From an uncultured Oscillospiraceae bacterium (lineage in GTDB: Bacteria; Bacillota; Clostridia; Oscillospirales; Oscillospiraceae), in the NCBI GenBank assembly GCA_958423465.1, contig CATZRD010000008.1:1-64000 (forward strand): a DNA stretch of 64,000 nucleotides. Direction: 5' to 3'. A program made the position numbers and the translations under genes. The notes below the pieces were generated by a model that had not been told where the DNA came from, did not search any database, and saw only the letters and a list, made by a program, of their open reading frames with translations. How positions within the stretch are numbered: position 1 is the stretch's first letter; every line of letters starts with the position of its first letter. Of this stretch, positions 57,887 to 64,000 are shown piece by piece.

Positions 57887-58780
57887 CTACAGCAGAAAGG
57901 TCAGCCGCCGGGGGTGGTTGACGATCTCCGCCTCCTGGGTCCCGGGGGCGTACTCCCCGTCCAGCGTCCAGGAAAAAGCCTCCGGCGTCCGGACCGTCAG
58001 CCGAGACACATGGCGCAGGATGATGCCCTCGCCCCCCAGATTCTGGAGCAGCAGACTGCGCAGCAGAGCCTGCAGCTCCTGGGCGTTCTGGGGGTTGGGG
58101 ATCAGCAGCAGCTCAAAGAGGCCGTCGTCCAGCACCACCTGCTCCTCCTTCAGCTTCACCAGACCGCCCACGGAGGTGGCGTTGGTCACCGCGCCGAAGA
58201 GGAACTCCCCGTCGAACACCTCGTCCCCGGCGGTGATCACCGCCGGATAGGGCCGCAGGGTGGACAGGTCCTTGACCCCCTCCAGGATATAGGCCAGATG
58301 CCCCAGGTCGTTTTTCAGCGACTGGGGGGCGCCGTAGGAGGTCCGGGTAAAGGCCCCGAAGGAGGCCACATACACGAAGGGCCGCCCGTTGAAGGTCCCA
58401 ATATCCAGCGCGCGCCCGGCGCTGGCGCTGATGACGGCGGCGGCCTCCTGGGGGCGGTCCGGCAGGTGGAGGCTGGCGGCGAAATCGTTGGTGCTGCCGG
58501 CGGGGATGTATCCCAGAGGCGGCGGGGCGGGAAGCTCCATCAGCCCCGCCACCGTCTCGTTGAGTGTGCCGTCGCCGCCGCAGCAGACGATCCGGTCAAA
58601 GGCGCCGCCGCTTTCCCGGACGAACCGGGTGGCGTCGCCCCGGGCGGCGGTCTGGCGGATGGAGAGCAGGGTCTCTCCGTCCCGGCACAGCAGGGCGGCG
58701 GCCTCGAACAGGGGCGCGGCGGAGCGGGCGCGCCCGGCCCTGGGGTTGACGATGAGCATGAGAGACTGTTTCATATCCAT
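57887..58780 (-). CDS. Diacylglycerol kinase-family lipid kinase
   Basis: A 297-residue protein of the DagK/YegS family: I-V-N-P-R-A-G-R-A-R at the N terminus, nucleotide-binding C-C-G-G-D-G-T-L-N-E-T-V, and G-Y-I-P-A-G-S-T-N-D-F-A. The C-terminal beta domain has L-D-G-E-Y. Soluble DagB-type kinases recycle diacylglycerol to phosphatidic acid at the membrane face. ATG 58780 has GAGG four bases upstream; a second ATG two codons later is also possible. Divergent from the AI-2E-type gene with a shared promoter region. Confidence 0.9.
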   Translation of the reverse strand: MDMKQSLMLIVNPRAGRARSAAPLFEAAALLCRDGETLLSIRQTAARGDATRFVRESGGAFDRIVCCGGDGTLNETVAGLMELPAPPPLGYIPAGSTNDFAASLHLPDRPQEAAAVISASAGRALDIGTFNGRPFVYVASFGAFTRTSYGAPQSLKNDLGHLAYILEGVKDLSTLRPYPAVITAGDEVFDGEFLFGAVTNATSVGGLVKLKEEQVVLDDGLFELLLIPNPQNAQELQALLRSLLLQNLGGEGIILRHVSRLTVRTPEAFSWTLDGEYAPGTQEAEIVNHPRRLTFLL

Positions 58781-58814
58781 TTGCCTCGCAAAAGATTAAA
58801 AGTTTCCTTAAGAG

Positions 58815-58843
58815 AGTATAACATAGAATAAATTCTATTGCAA
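58815..58843 (-). promoter_or_regulatory. Promoter of the lipid kinase gene
   Basis: Minus strand TTGCAA (58843-58838), 17-bp spacer, TATACT (58820-58815). ATAGAAT-AA-ATTCTAT (58823-58838) is a 7-2-7 palindrome in the spacer. The -35 hexamer is shared with the divergent promoter. Confidence 0.7.
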
Positions 58844-58866
58844 TCGCCGGGAAAGCCGAGTAAGAT
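58838..58866 (+). promoter_or_regulatory. Promoter of the AI-2E-type gene
   Basis: TTGCAA (58838-58843), 17-bp spacer, TAAGAT (58861-58866). TTGCAA is its own reverse complement and also serves as -35 of the opposite promoter. Confidence 0.7.
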
Positions 58867-58894
58867 AAAAGCATGTCGAACAGGAGGTGGCGCT

Positions 58895-60145
58895 GTGAAG
58901 CGGGAAAATCACTATTTCCAGTGGGGACTGACCGCCGTGGGCGTGGTCTGCGCGATCATGCTGATCTACGACGTGGTCTTTCGGAAAAGTATGCTGCTGC
59001 AATATGTGGGAAAGCTGCTGGTCATTCTGGCGCCGGTGCTCTACGGGTTTGCCATGGCCTATCTGCTGGCCCCCCTGGTCAACTGGTTCGAGAAGTTCCT
59101 CTTCCGCTGCGAGGACCGGCGGGGCGGGAAGTTCCGCCGGGGCCGCAAGTGGATCCGGGGCGGCGCCATCCTCCTGACCTGGCTGGTGGTGCTGCTGTTC
59201 CTGTACGCGCTGCTGCGGGTGCTGCTGCCGGAGCTGTACCGGAGTGTGCTGCAGCTGGCCGCCAACGCCAAGGACTACTACTACACCATTGCGGACTGGG
59301 TCCAGCGGCTGCTGGAGAACAACCCGGAGTTCGCCGAAAAGGCCAGCGAGGTCTTTAACGAGTACTACCAGGACGCCCTGGCGTGGGTCAACGACAAGCT
59401 GGTGCCCCAGCTCCAGGTGGCCCTGGAGGCCATCACCGGCGGCGTGGTGGGAATCGTGGTCTTTCTGAAAAATCTGCTCATCGGCGTGATCGTGTCCGTG
59501 TACCTGCTGGCCACCAAGGAGAATTTTGCCGCCACGGGCTGCAAGCTGTGCTACGCCCTGCTGCCGGAACCCCGGGCGGCCCTGCTGATCCGGGGCGTGA
59601 AGGCCACGGACAAGATCTTCAGCGGTTTTGTCCGGGGCAAGCTGCTGGACTCCCTGATCATCGGGGTGCTGTGCTTCATCGGCTCGTCCATCCTGAAGTT
59701 CCCCTACGCGCCCCTGATCAGCGTGGTGGTGGGCGTGACCAACGTGATCCCCTTCTTCGGGCCCTTCCTGGGGGCCATCCCCAGCGCCTTCCTGATCCTG
59801 CTGGACAGCCCCATCAAGTGCCTGTACTTCATCATTTTCATTCTGGCCATCCAGCAGTTCGACGGCAACATTTTGGGGCCCAAGATCCTGGGGGACAGCA
59901 CGGGCCTTTCCAGCTTCGGCGTCATCGTGGCCATTCTGGTGGGCGGCGGCCTGTGGGGCGTGCCGGGGATGTTCCTGGGCGTGCCCATCTTCGCCTGCAT
60001 TCTGGCGGGCATCCGGGCCTACAGCAACTACCGCCTGCGGCAGAAGGGGATGCCCACGGAGACGTCCAGCTACGCCGCTCACCGGCCGGTGTGGCCGGAG
60101 GAGGACGCTCCCGACGCCGGCGGGGAAACGCCTCCCCAGGACTGA
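58895..60145 (+). CDS. AI-2E family transporter-like membrane protein
   Basis: A 416-residue protein starting at GTG 58895 behind CAGGAGG. About eight membrane helices; the C half has the family signature V-T-N-V-I-P-F-F-G-P-F-L-G-A-I-P, followed by Q-Q-F-D-G-N-I-L-G-P-K-I-L-G and G-V-P-G-M-F-L-G-V-P. Members include TqsA, linked to AI-2 export, and Na/H-antiporter-like proteins, so the name does not fix the substrate. A Pro/Glu-rich cytoplasmic tail of about 40 residues ends the protein. Confidence 0.92.
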   Translation: MKRENHYFQWGLTAVGVVCAIMLIYDVVFRKSMLLQYVGKLLVILAPVLYGFAMAYLLAPLVNWFEKFLFRCEDRRGGKFRRGRKWIRGGAILLTWLVVLLFLYALLRVLLPELYRSVLQLAANAKDYYYTIADWVQRLLENNPEFAEKASEVFNEYYQDALAWVNDKLVPQLQVALEAITGGVVGIVVFLKNLLIGVIVSVYLLATKENFAATGCKLCYALLPEPRAALLIRGVKATDKIFSGFVRGKLLDSLIIGVLCFIGSSILKFPYAPLISVVVGVTNVIPFFGPFLGAIPSAFLILLDSPIKCLYFIIFILAIQQFDGNILGPKILGDSTGLSSFGVIVAILVGGGLWGVPGMFLGVPIFACILAGIRAYSNYRLRQKGMPTETSSYAAHRPVWPEEDAPDAGGETPPQD

Positions 60146-60168
60146 AGCGCCGGTTCTCGCTCTATAAA

Positions 60169-60206
60169 GCAAGGCCCCCGGAACGGCTGTTCCGGGGGCC
60201 TGCTTT
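60169..60206. terminator. Bidirectional terminator between AI-2E-type and ppdK genes
   Basis: AGGCCCCCGGAAC pairs with GTTCCGGGGGCCT around GGCT (60172-60201), with A/T-rich AAGC and GCTTT flanks. Confidence 0.85.
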
Positions 60207-60212
60207 ATGGGA

Positions 60213-62855
60213 TCAGTTCTTGGGGAACTTGATGGCGGCCTGGGCGGCGGCCAGACGGGCGATGGGGACACGGAAGGGGGAGCAGGAGACGTAGTTCAGA
60301 CCCACCTTGTGGCAGAACTCCACGCTGGAGGGGTCGCCGCCGTGCTCGCCGCAGATGCCCAGCTTGATGTCGGGGCGGGTCTGACGGCCCAGCTTGACGG
60401 CCATCTCCACCAGGCGGCCCACGCCGGTCTGATCCAGACGGGCGAAGGGATCGCTCTCGTAGATCTTCTGGTCATAGTAGGAGCCCAGGAACTTGCCGGC
60501 GTCGTCCCGGCTGAAGCCGAAGGTCATCTGGGTCAGGTCGTTGGTGCCGAAGGAGAAGAACTCAGCCTCCTTGGCGATCTCGTCGGCGGTGAGGGCGGCC
60601 CGGGGAATCTCGATCATGGTGCCCACATGGTAGGTCATGGAGGACCCGGCGGCCTGGATCAGCTCGTCGGCGGTCTTGACCACCACGCCCTTGACGAAGG
60701 CCAGCTCCTTGACCTCGCCCACCAGGGGGATCATGATCTCGGGCACGATGTTCCAATCAGGATGTCTGGCGTTGATGTTCAGAGCGGCCTTGATGACGGC
60801 CCGGGTCTGCATGGCGGCGATCTCCGGATAGGTGACGGCCAGACGGCAGCCCCGGTGGCCCATCATGGGGTTGAACTCGTGGAGGCCGGCGATGATAGCC
60901 TTGATGTCCTCCACGGACTTATTCATATCCTTGGCCAGCTTCTCGATGTCCGCCTCCTCGGTGGGGACGAACTCGTGGAGGGGGGGATCCAGGAAGCGCA
61001 CGGTCATGGGCCGGCCCTCCAGGGCCTCGTACATGGCCTCGAAGTCGCCCTGCTGCATGGGCTCCAGCTTGGCCAGGGCGGCCTCCCGCTGCTCCAGGGT
61101 ATCGGAGCAGATCATCTCCCGGATGGCGGGGATGCGGTCCTCGTTGAAGAACATGTGCTCCGTGCGGCACAGGCCGACGCCCTCGGCGCCGAACTTCACG
61201 GCCTGGGCGGTGTCGTGGGGGGTGTCGGCGTTGGTACGGACCTTCAGGGTGCGGTACTTGTCGCACCAGGCCATGACCCGGCCGAACTCGCCGCCGATGG
61301 TGGCGTCCACGGTGGGGATGATGCCGTCGTAGATGTTGCCGGTGGAGCCGTTGATGGAGATGCAGTCGCCCTCCGCGTAGGTCTTGCCGGCCAGCTCGAA
61401 CTTCTTATTGGCCTCGTCCATCTTGATCTCGCCGCAGCCGGACACGCAGCACTTGCCCATGCCACGGGCCACCACGGCGGCGTGGCTGGTCATGCCGCCC
61501 CGGACGGTGAGGATGCCCTGAGCGGCCTTCATGCCCTCGATGTCCTCGGGGCTGGTCTCCAGACGGACCAGGACCACCTTCTCGCCCCGGGCGGCCCACT
61601 CCTTGGCGTCCTCAGCGGAGAAAACGATCTTGCCGGCGGCGGCGCCGGGGGAGGCGGGCAGCGCCTTGCCGATGGGGGCAGCGGCCTTCAGAGCGGCGGC
61701 GTCGAACTGGGGATGGAGCAGGGTGTCCAGATACCGGGGGTCGATCATGGTGACGGCCTTCTTCTCGTCGATCATGCCCTCGTCCACCAGGTCGCAGGCG
61801 ATCTTCAGCGCGGCCTGGGCGGTGCGCTTGCCGCTGCGGCACTGGAGCATGTAGAGCTTGCCGTTCTCCACGGTGAACTCCATGTCCTGCATGTCGCGGT
61901 AGTGCTCCTCCAGAGTGTCGCAGACCTTCACGAACTCGGCGTAAGCCTCGGGGAACTTCTCCTCCATCTTGCTGATAGGCATGGGGGTGCGCACGCCGGC
62001 CACCACGTCCTCGCCCTGGGCGTTGGTCAAAAACTCGCCCATGAGCTTCTTCTCGCCGGTGGCGGGGTCCCGGGTAAAGGCCACGCCGGTGCCGGAGTTG
62101 TCATTCAGGTTGCCGAACACCATGGGCATGACGTTGACGGCGGTGCCCCAAGAGTAGGGGATGTCGTTGTCCCGGCGGTACACGTTGGCCCGGGGGTTGT
62201 CCCAGGAGCGGAACACGGCCCGGATGGCCTCGTAGAGCTGGACCTTGGGGTCGGTGGGGAAGTCCTGGCCGATCTGCTGCTTATACTCGGCCTTGAACTC
62301 CTCGGCCAGTTCCTTCAGGTCGGCGGCGGTGAGCTCCACGTCGTACTGGACGCCCTTGCGCTCCTTCATCTGGTCGATGAGCTGCTCGAAGTATTTCTTG
62401 CCCACCTCCATGACCACGTCGGAGAACATCTGGATGAACCGGCGGTAGGAGTCATAGACGAAGCGCTCGAACTTGGGATCGGGGTTGCCGGCGATCATGG
62501 CGGCCACCACGTCGTCGTTCAGACCCAGGTTCAGAATGGTATCCATCATACCGGGCATGGAGGCCCGGGCGCCGGAGCGGACGGAGACCAGCAGGGGGTT
62601 CTTCAGATCGCCGAACTTCTTGCCGTTGATCTCCTCCATCTTGGCCACGTAGGTCATGATCTCGTCCATGATCTCGTCGTTGATCTTCCGGCCGTCCTCG
62701 TAGTACTGGGTGCAGGCCTCGGTGGTGATGGTGAAGCCCTGAGGCACCGGCATACCGATGTTGGTCATTTCAGCCAGGTTGGCGCCCTTGCCGCCCAGAA
62801 GCTCGCGCATGTCGGCGCGGCCCTCGGTAAACAGATAACAATACTTCTTGCTCAC
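60213..62855 (-). CDS. ppdK: Pyruvate, phosphate dikinase
   Basis: An 880-residue protein; GTG 62855 is chosen because AGGAGG lies 11 bases upstream and the protein then aligns with known PPDKs of about 875 residues. ATP-grasp nucleotide domain (M-R-E-L-L-G-G-K-G-A-N-L-A-E-M, P-Q-G-F-T-I-T-T-E-A-C), phosphohistidine domain (T-V-R-G-G-M-T-S-H-A-A-V-V-A-R-G-M-G-K with catalytic His), and the PEP/pyruvate TIM barrel (F-G-T-N-D-L-T-Q-M-T, G-I-C-G-E-H-G-G-D-P). It interconverts pyruvate, ATP and phosphate with PEP, AMP and PPi, used by anaerobes in PPi-linked glycolysis. Own strong promoter, terminator downstream. Confidence 0.97.
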   Translation of the reverse strand: MSKKYCYLFTEGRADMRELLGGKGANLAEMTNIGMPVPQGFTITTEACTQYYEDGRKINDEIMDEIMTYVAKMEEINGKKFGDLKNPLLVSVRSGARASMPGMMDTILNLGLNDDVVAAMIAGNPDPKFERFVYDSYRRFIQMFSDVVMEVGKKYFEQLIDQMKERKGVQYDVELTAADLKELAEEFKAEYKQQIGQDFPTDPKVQLYEAIRAVFRSWDNPRANVYRRDNDIPYSWGTAVNVMPMVFGNLNDNSGTGVAFTRDPATGEKKLMGEFLTNAQGEDVVAGVRTPMPISKMEEKFPEAYAEFVKVCDTLEEHYRDMQDMEFTVENGKLYMLQCRSGKRTAQAALKIACDLVDEGMIDEKKAVTMIDPRYLDTLLHPQFDAAALKAAAPIGKALPASPGAAAGKIVFSAEDAKEWAARGEKVVLVRLETSPEDIEGMKAAQGILTVRGGMTSHAAVVARGMGKCCVSGCGEIKMDEANKKFELAGKTYAEGDCISINGSTGNIYDGIIPTVDATIGGEFGRVMAWCDKYRTLKVRTNADTPHDTAQAVKFGAEGVGLCRTEHMFFNEDRIPAIREMICSDTLEQREAALAKLEPMQQGDFEAMYEALEGRPMTVRFLDPPLHEFVPTEEADIEKLAKDMNKSVEDIKAIIAGLHEFNPMMGHRGCRLAVTYPEIAAMQTRAVIKAALNINARHPDWNIVPEIMIPLVGEVKELAFVKGVVVKTADELIQAAGSSMTYHVGTMIEIPRAALTADEIAKEAEFFSFGTNDLTQMTFGFSRDDAGKFLGSYYDQKIYESDPFARLDQTGVGRLVEMAVKLGRQTRPDIKLGICGEHGGDPSSVEFCHKVGLNYVSCSPFRVPIARLAAAQAAIKFPKN

Positions 62856-62923
62856 TTTTACGTTTTCCTCCTGTACAAGTATATTCAATGTATCCCGCCT
62901 GTTTCAGCCTATCAGAGGGTTTT

Positions 62924-62952
62924 ATTATAAGAGCATTTTACAACGTTTGCAA
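62924..62952 (-). promoter_or_regulatory. Promoter of ppdK
   Basis: Minus strand TTGCAA (62952-62947), 17-bp spacer, TATAAT (62929-62924), in AT-rich DNA; leader of about 60 bases to the GTG. Confidence 0.75.
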
Positions 62953-63133
62953 GAGCAAATTTCAATATTTTACCTGAATTTTTCGGCGGATTTGCCTGCC
63001 GCAAGTTTTCTTCTCATCTTTTTCGATCCGCTGTTGATTTTTCCCCTTTGGGTATGATAAAATAGTTTTGATTTTTCCTCCGGCATACTGGCCGTCCGCC
63101 GGGGAGGAACAGCGGAGGAGGCGAGGGACCGCC

Positions 63134-63979
63134 ATGGAGGACAATCTGGTCATACCCGGGCAGCCCCGCCTGACGGAGCGGGTCCGTTCCGCCGCCCGGC
63201 GGGACGCCATGCCCCACGCCGTGATCCTCAGCGGCCAGGGGGATCTGGCCGCCGCGGCCCGGTTCGCCGCCGCCGCCATGGAGTGTTCCGCCGCCGCCGC
63301 GCCCTGCGGGGTCTGCCCCGCCTGCCGGAAGGTCCTGCGGGACATCCACCCGGACGTGATCACCGTTTCGGACCCGGAGCATAAGAACCTCTCCATGGAG
63401 ACCCTCCGCGCCGTCCGGTCCGACGCCTATATCCTGCCCAACGAGGGGAAGCGGAAGGTGTATATCTTTCCGGACTGCGGCCTGCTGGACCCCAAATCCC
63501 AGAATGTTCTGCTGAAGGTGCTGGAGGAGGGGCCGCCCCACGCGGCCTTTCTCTTCTGCGCCCGCAACAGCGCCGCGCTGCTGCCCACCATCCGGTCCCG
63601 GGCGGCGGAGTGGAAGCTGACCGGCGGGGAGGCCGGTCCGGGGACGGACGCGGGGGCCGAGGGGCTCTGCCGGCTGCTGTGCCGCCGGGACCCGGCGGCG
63701 GCCGCCGCCTTCTGCGCCGAACTGGAAAACCGGAAGCCCAGCCGGGAGGAGCTGCAGAAGCTGCTCTCCGACGCCAGGGACCTGACGGCGGCGGGGCTGG
63801 CCGCCTGCTACGGCGCGGGACCGGGGGACGCGCTCTCCCTCCGGCTGGCCCGGGAGGCGGGCCGCCAGCGGCTGGCCGGGGCCGCGGAGATCCTGGACCG
63901 GCTCTCCCGCCAGTGCGGATATAATGTGAACGTGGGGCTGCTGACCGGCGCGCTGGCGGTGGCCCTGGAGGGCTGCTGA
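63134..63979 (+). CDS. holB: DNA polymerase III delta' subunit
   Basis: A 281-residue clamp-loader subunit; ATG 63134 follows GAGGCGAGGG. The AAA+ domain begins with P-H-A-V-I-L-S-G-Q-G-D, with a degenerate Walker A as usual for delta'. The zinc-binding box C-G-V-C-P-A-C-R-K is present, as are S-Q-N-V-L-L-K-V-L-E-E-G-P-P-H-A-A-F-L-F-C and the S-R-A sensor. The first Cys of the usual four-Cys zinc knuckle is in M-E-C. The C-terminal helical domain is Ala-rich and somewhat short. Housekeeping replication gene. Confidence 0.92.
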   Translation: MEDNLVIPGQPRLTERVRSAARRDAMPHAVILSGQGDLAAAARFAAAAMECSAAAAPCGVCPACRKVLRDIHPDVITVSDPEHKNLSMETLRAVRSDAYILPNEGKRKVYIFPDCGLLDPKSQNVLLKVLEEGPPHAAFLFCARNSAALLPTIRSRAAEWKLTGGEAGPGTDAGAEGLCRLLCRRDPAAAAAFCAELENRKPSREELQKLLSDARDLTAAGLAACYGAGPGDALSLRLAREAGRQRLAGAAEILDRLSRQCGYNVNVGLLTGALAVALEGC

Positions 63980-64000
63980 GGCCCGCCTGAATCAGACGAG

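Noticed and set aside
53434..57921. 1495-codon plus-strand open frame
   Set aside because: Shadow of the desulfidase and M16C genes, low-complexity composition.
60207..62930. 907-codon plus-strand open frame
   Set aside because: Antisense shadow of ppdK with Gly/His/Leu-rich composition.

Overview
The window reads as chromosome of a high-GC, Gram-positive gut Clostridia, most like the Oscillospiraceae (Flavonifractor / Lawsonibacter / Oscillibacter group). This is inferred from the gene set (pyruvate phosphate dikinase, M16C peptidase, M-box-controlled mgtE, sortase-assembled surface proteins, several glycoside hydrolases), Shine-Dalgarno AGGAGG sites and GC-rich coding DNA. No search was run.

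Region 1 (1-11.7 kb) is accessory DNA of visibly lower GC than the rest. It starts with a tRNA cluster (Met, partial; Glu; Val). Next come a catalytic-domain-less serine recombinase fragment, a composite DUF4417 protein and a broken tyrosine integrase. Then a fructan/sucrose-type operon follows: LacI regulator, a GH32 hydrolase fused in frame to a protein-tyrosine-phosphatase-like domain, a solute-binding lipoprotein and two ABC permeases, the first split by a one-base deletion. A second integrase remnant closes the region.

Region 2 (11.8-18.5 kb) holds an XRE-TPR regulator, a tiny exported Asp/Pro-rich peptide convergent with it, a mirror-symmetric divergent promoter, an exported Cys-rich small protein, and two paralogous 770-870-residue lipoproteins with solute-binding-like C-terminal halves. 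It resembles a cell-cell signalling or extracellular-sensing module, but that function is inferred.

Region 3 (18.9-31.9 kb) is a sortase/pilus operon on the minus strand: coiled-coil protein, signal peptidase I, a 2320-residue LPxTG protein with 14 HxHxxxC repeats, SpaA-type pilin, class C sortase, LPQTG minor pilin, second sortase. Upstream of the operon, a perfect 21-bp inverted repeat (30760-30780 / 31038-31058) encloses a 257-bp segment. The segment carries one good promoter (TTGCGC-N17-TAAAAT) that now points away from the operon and runs into a hairpin-T6 terminator built on the right repeat. The next gene is a complete tyrosine recombinase with all six catalytic residues. I read this as a phase-variation switch caught in the OFF orientation; it is the strongest candidate for a previously undescribed system here.

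Region 4 (32-46.7 kb) is a plant-glycan locus: GH78 rhamnosidase, sugar isomerase/epimerase-like protein, GH43-like protein and GH2 beta-galactosidase in one operon, a divergent AraC regulator, a GPH sugar symporter, a GH1 glycosidase, and a FucI-like isomerase with an FGGY kinase.

Region 5 (46.8-64 kb) is core-like: MgtE with an M-box riboswitch, a secreted protein, a response regulator-histidine kinase-HtrA protease cluster, a cysteine-desulfidase-family protein, an M16C metallopeptidase, a lipid kinase divergent from an AI-2E-type membrane protein, pyruvate phosphate dikinase, and the DNA polymerase III delta' subunit. Clear intrinsic terminators separate most convergent pairs.
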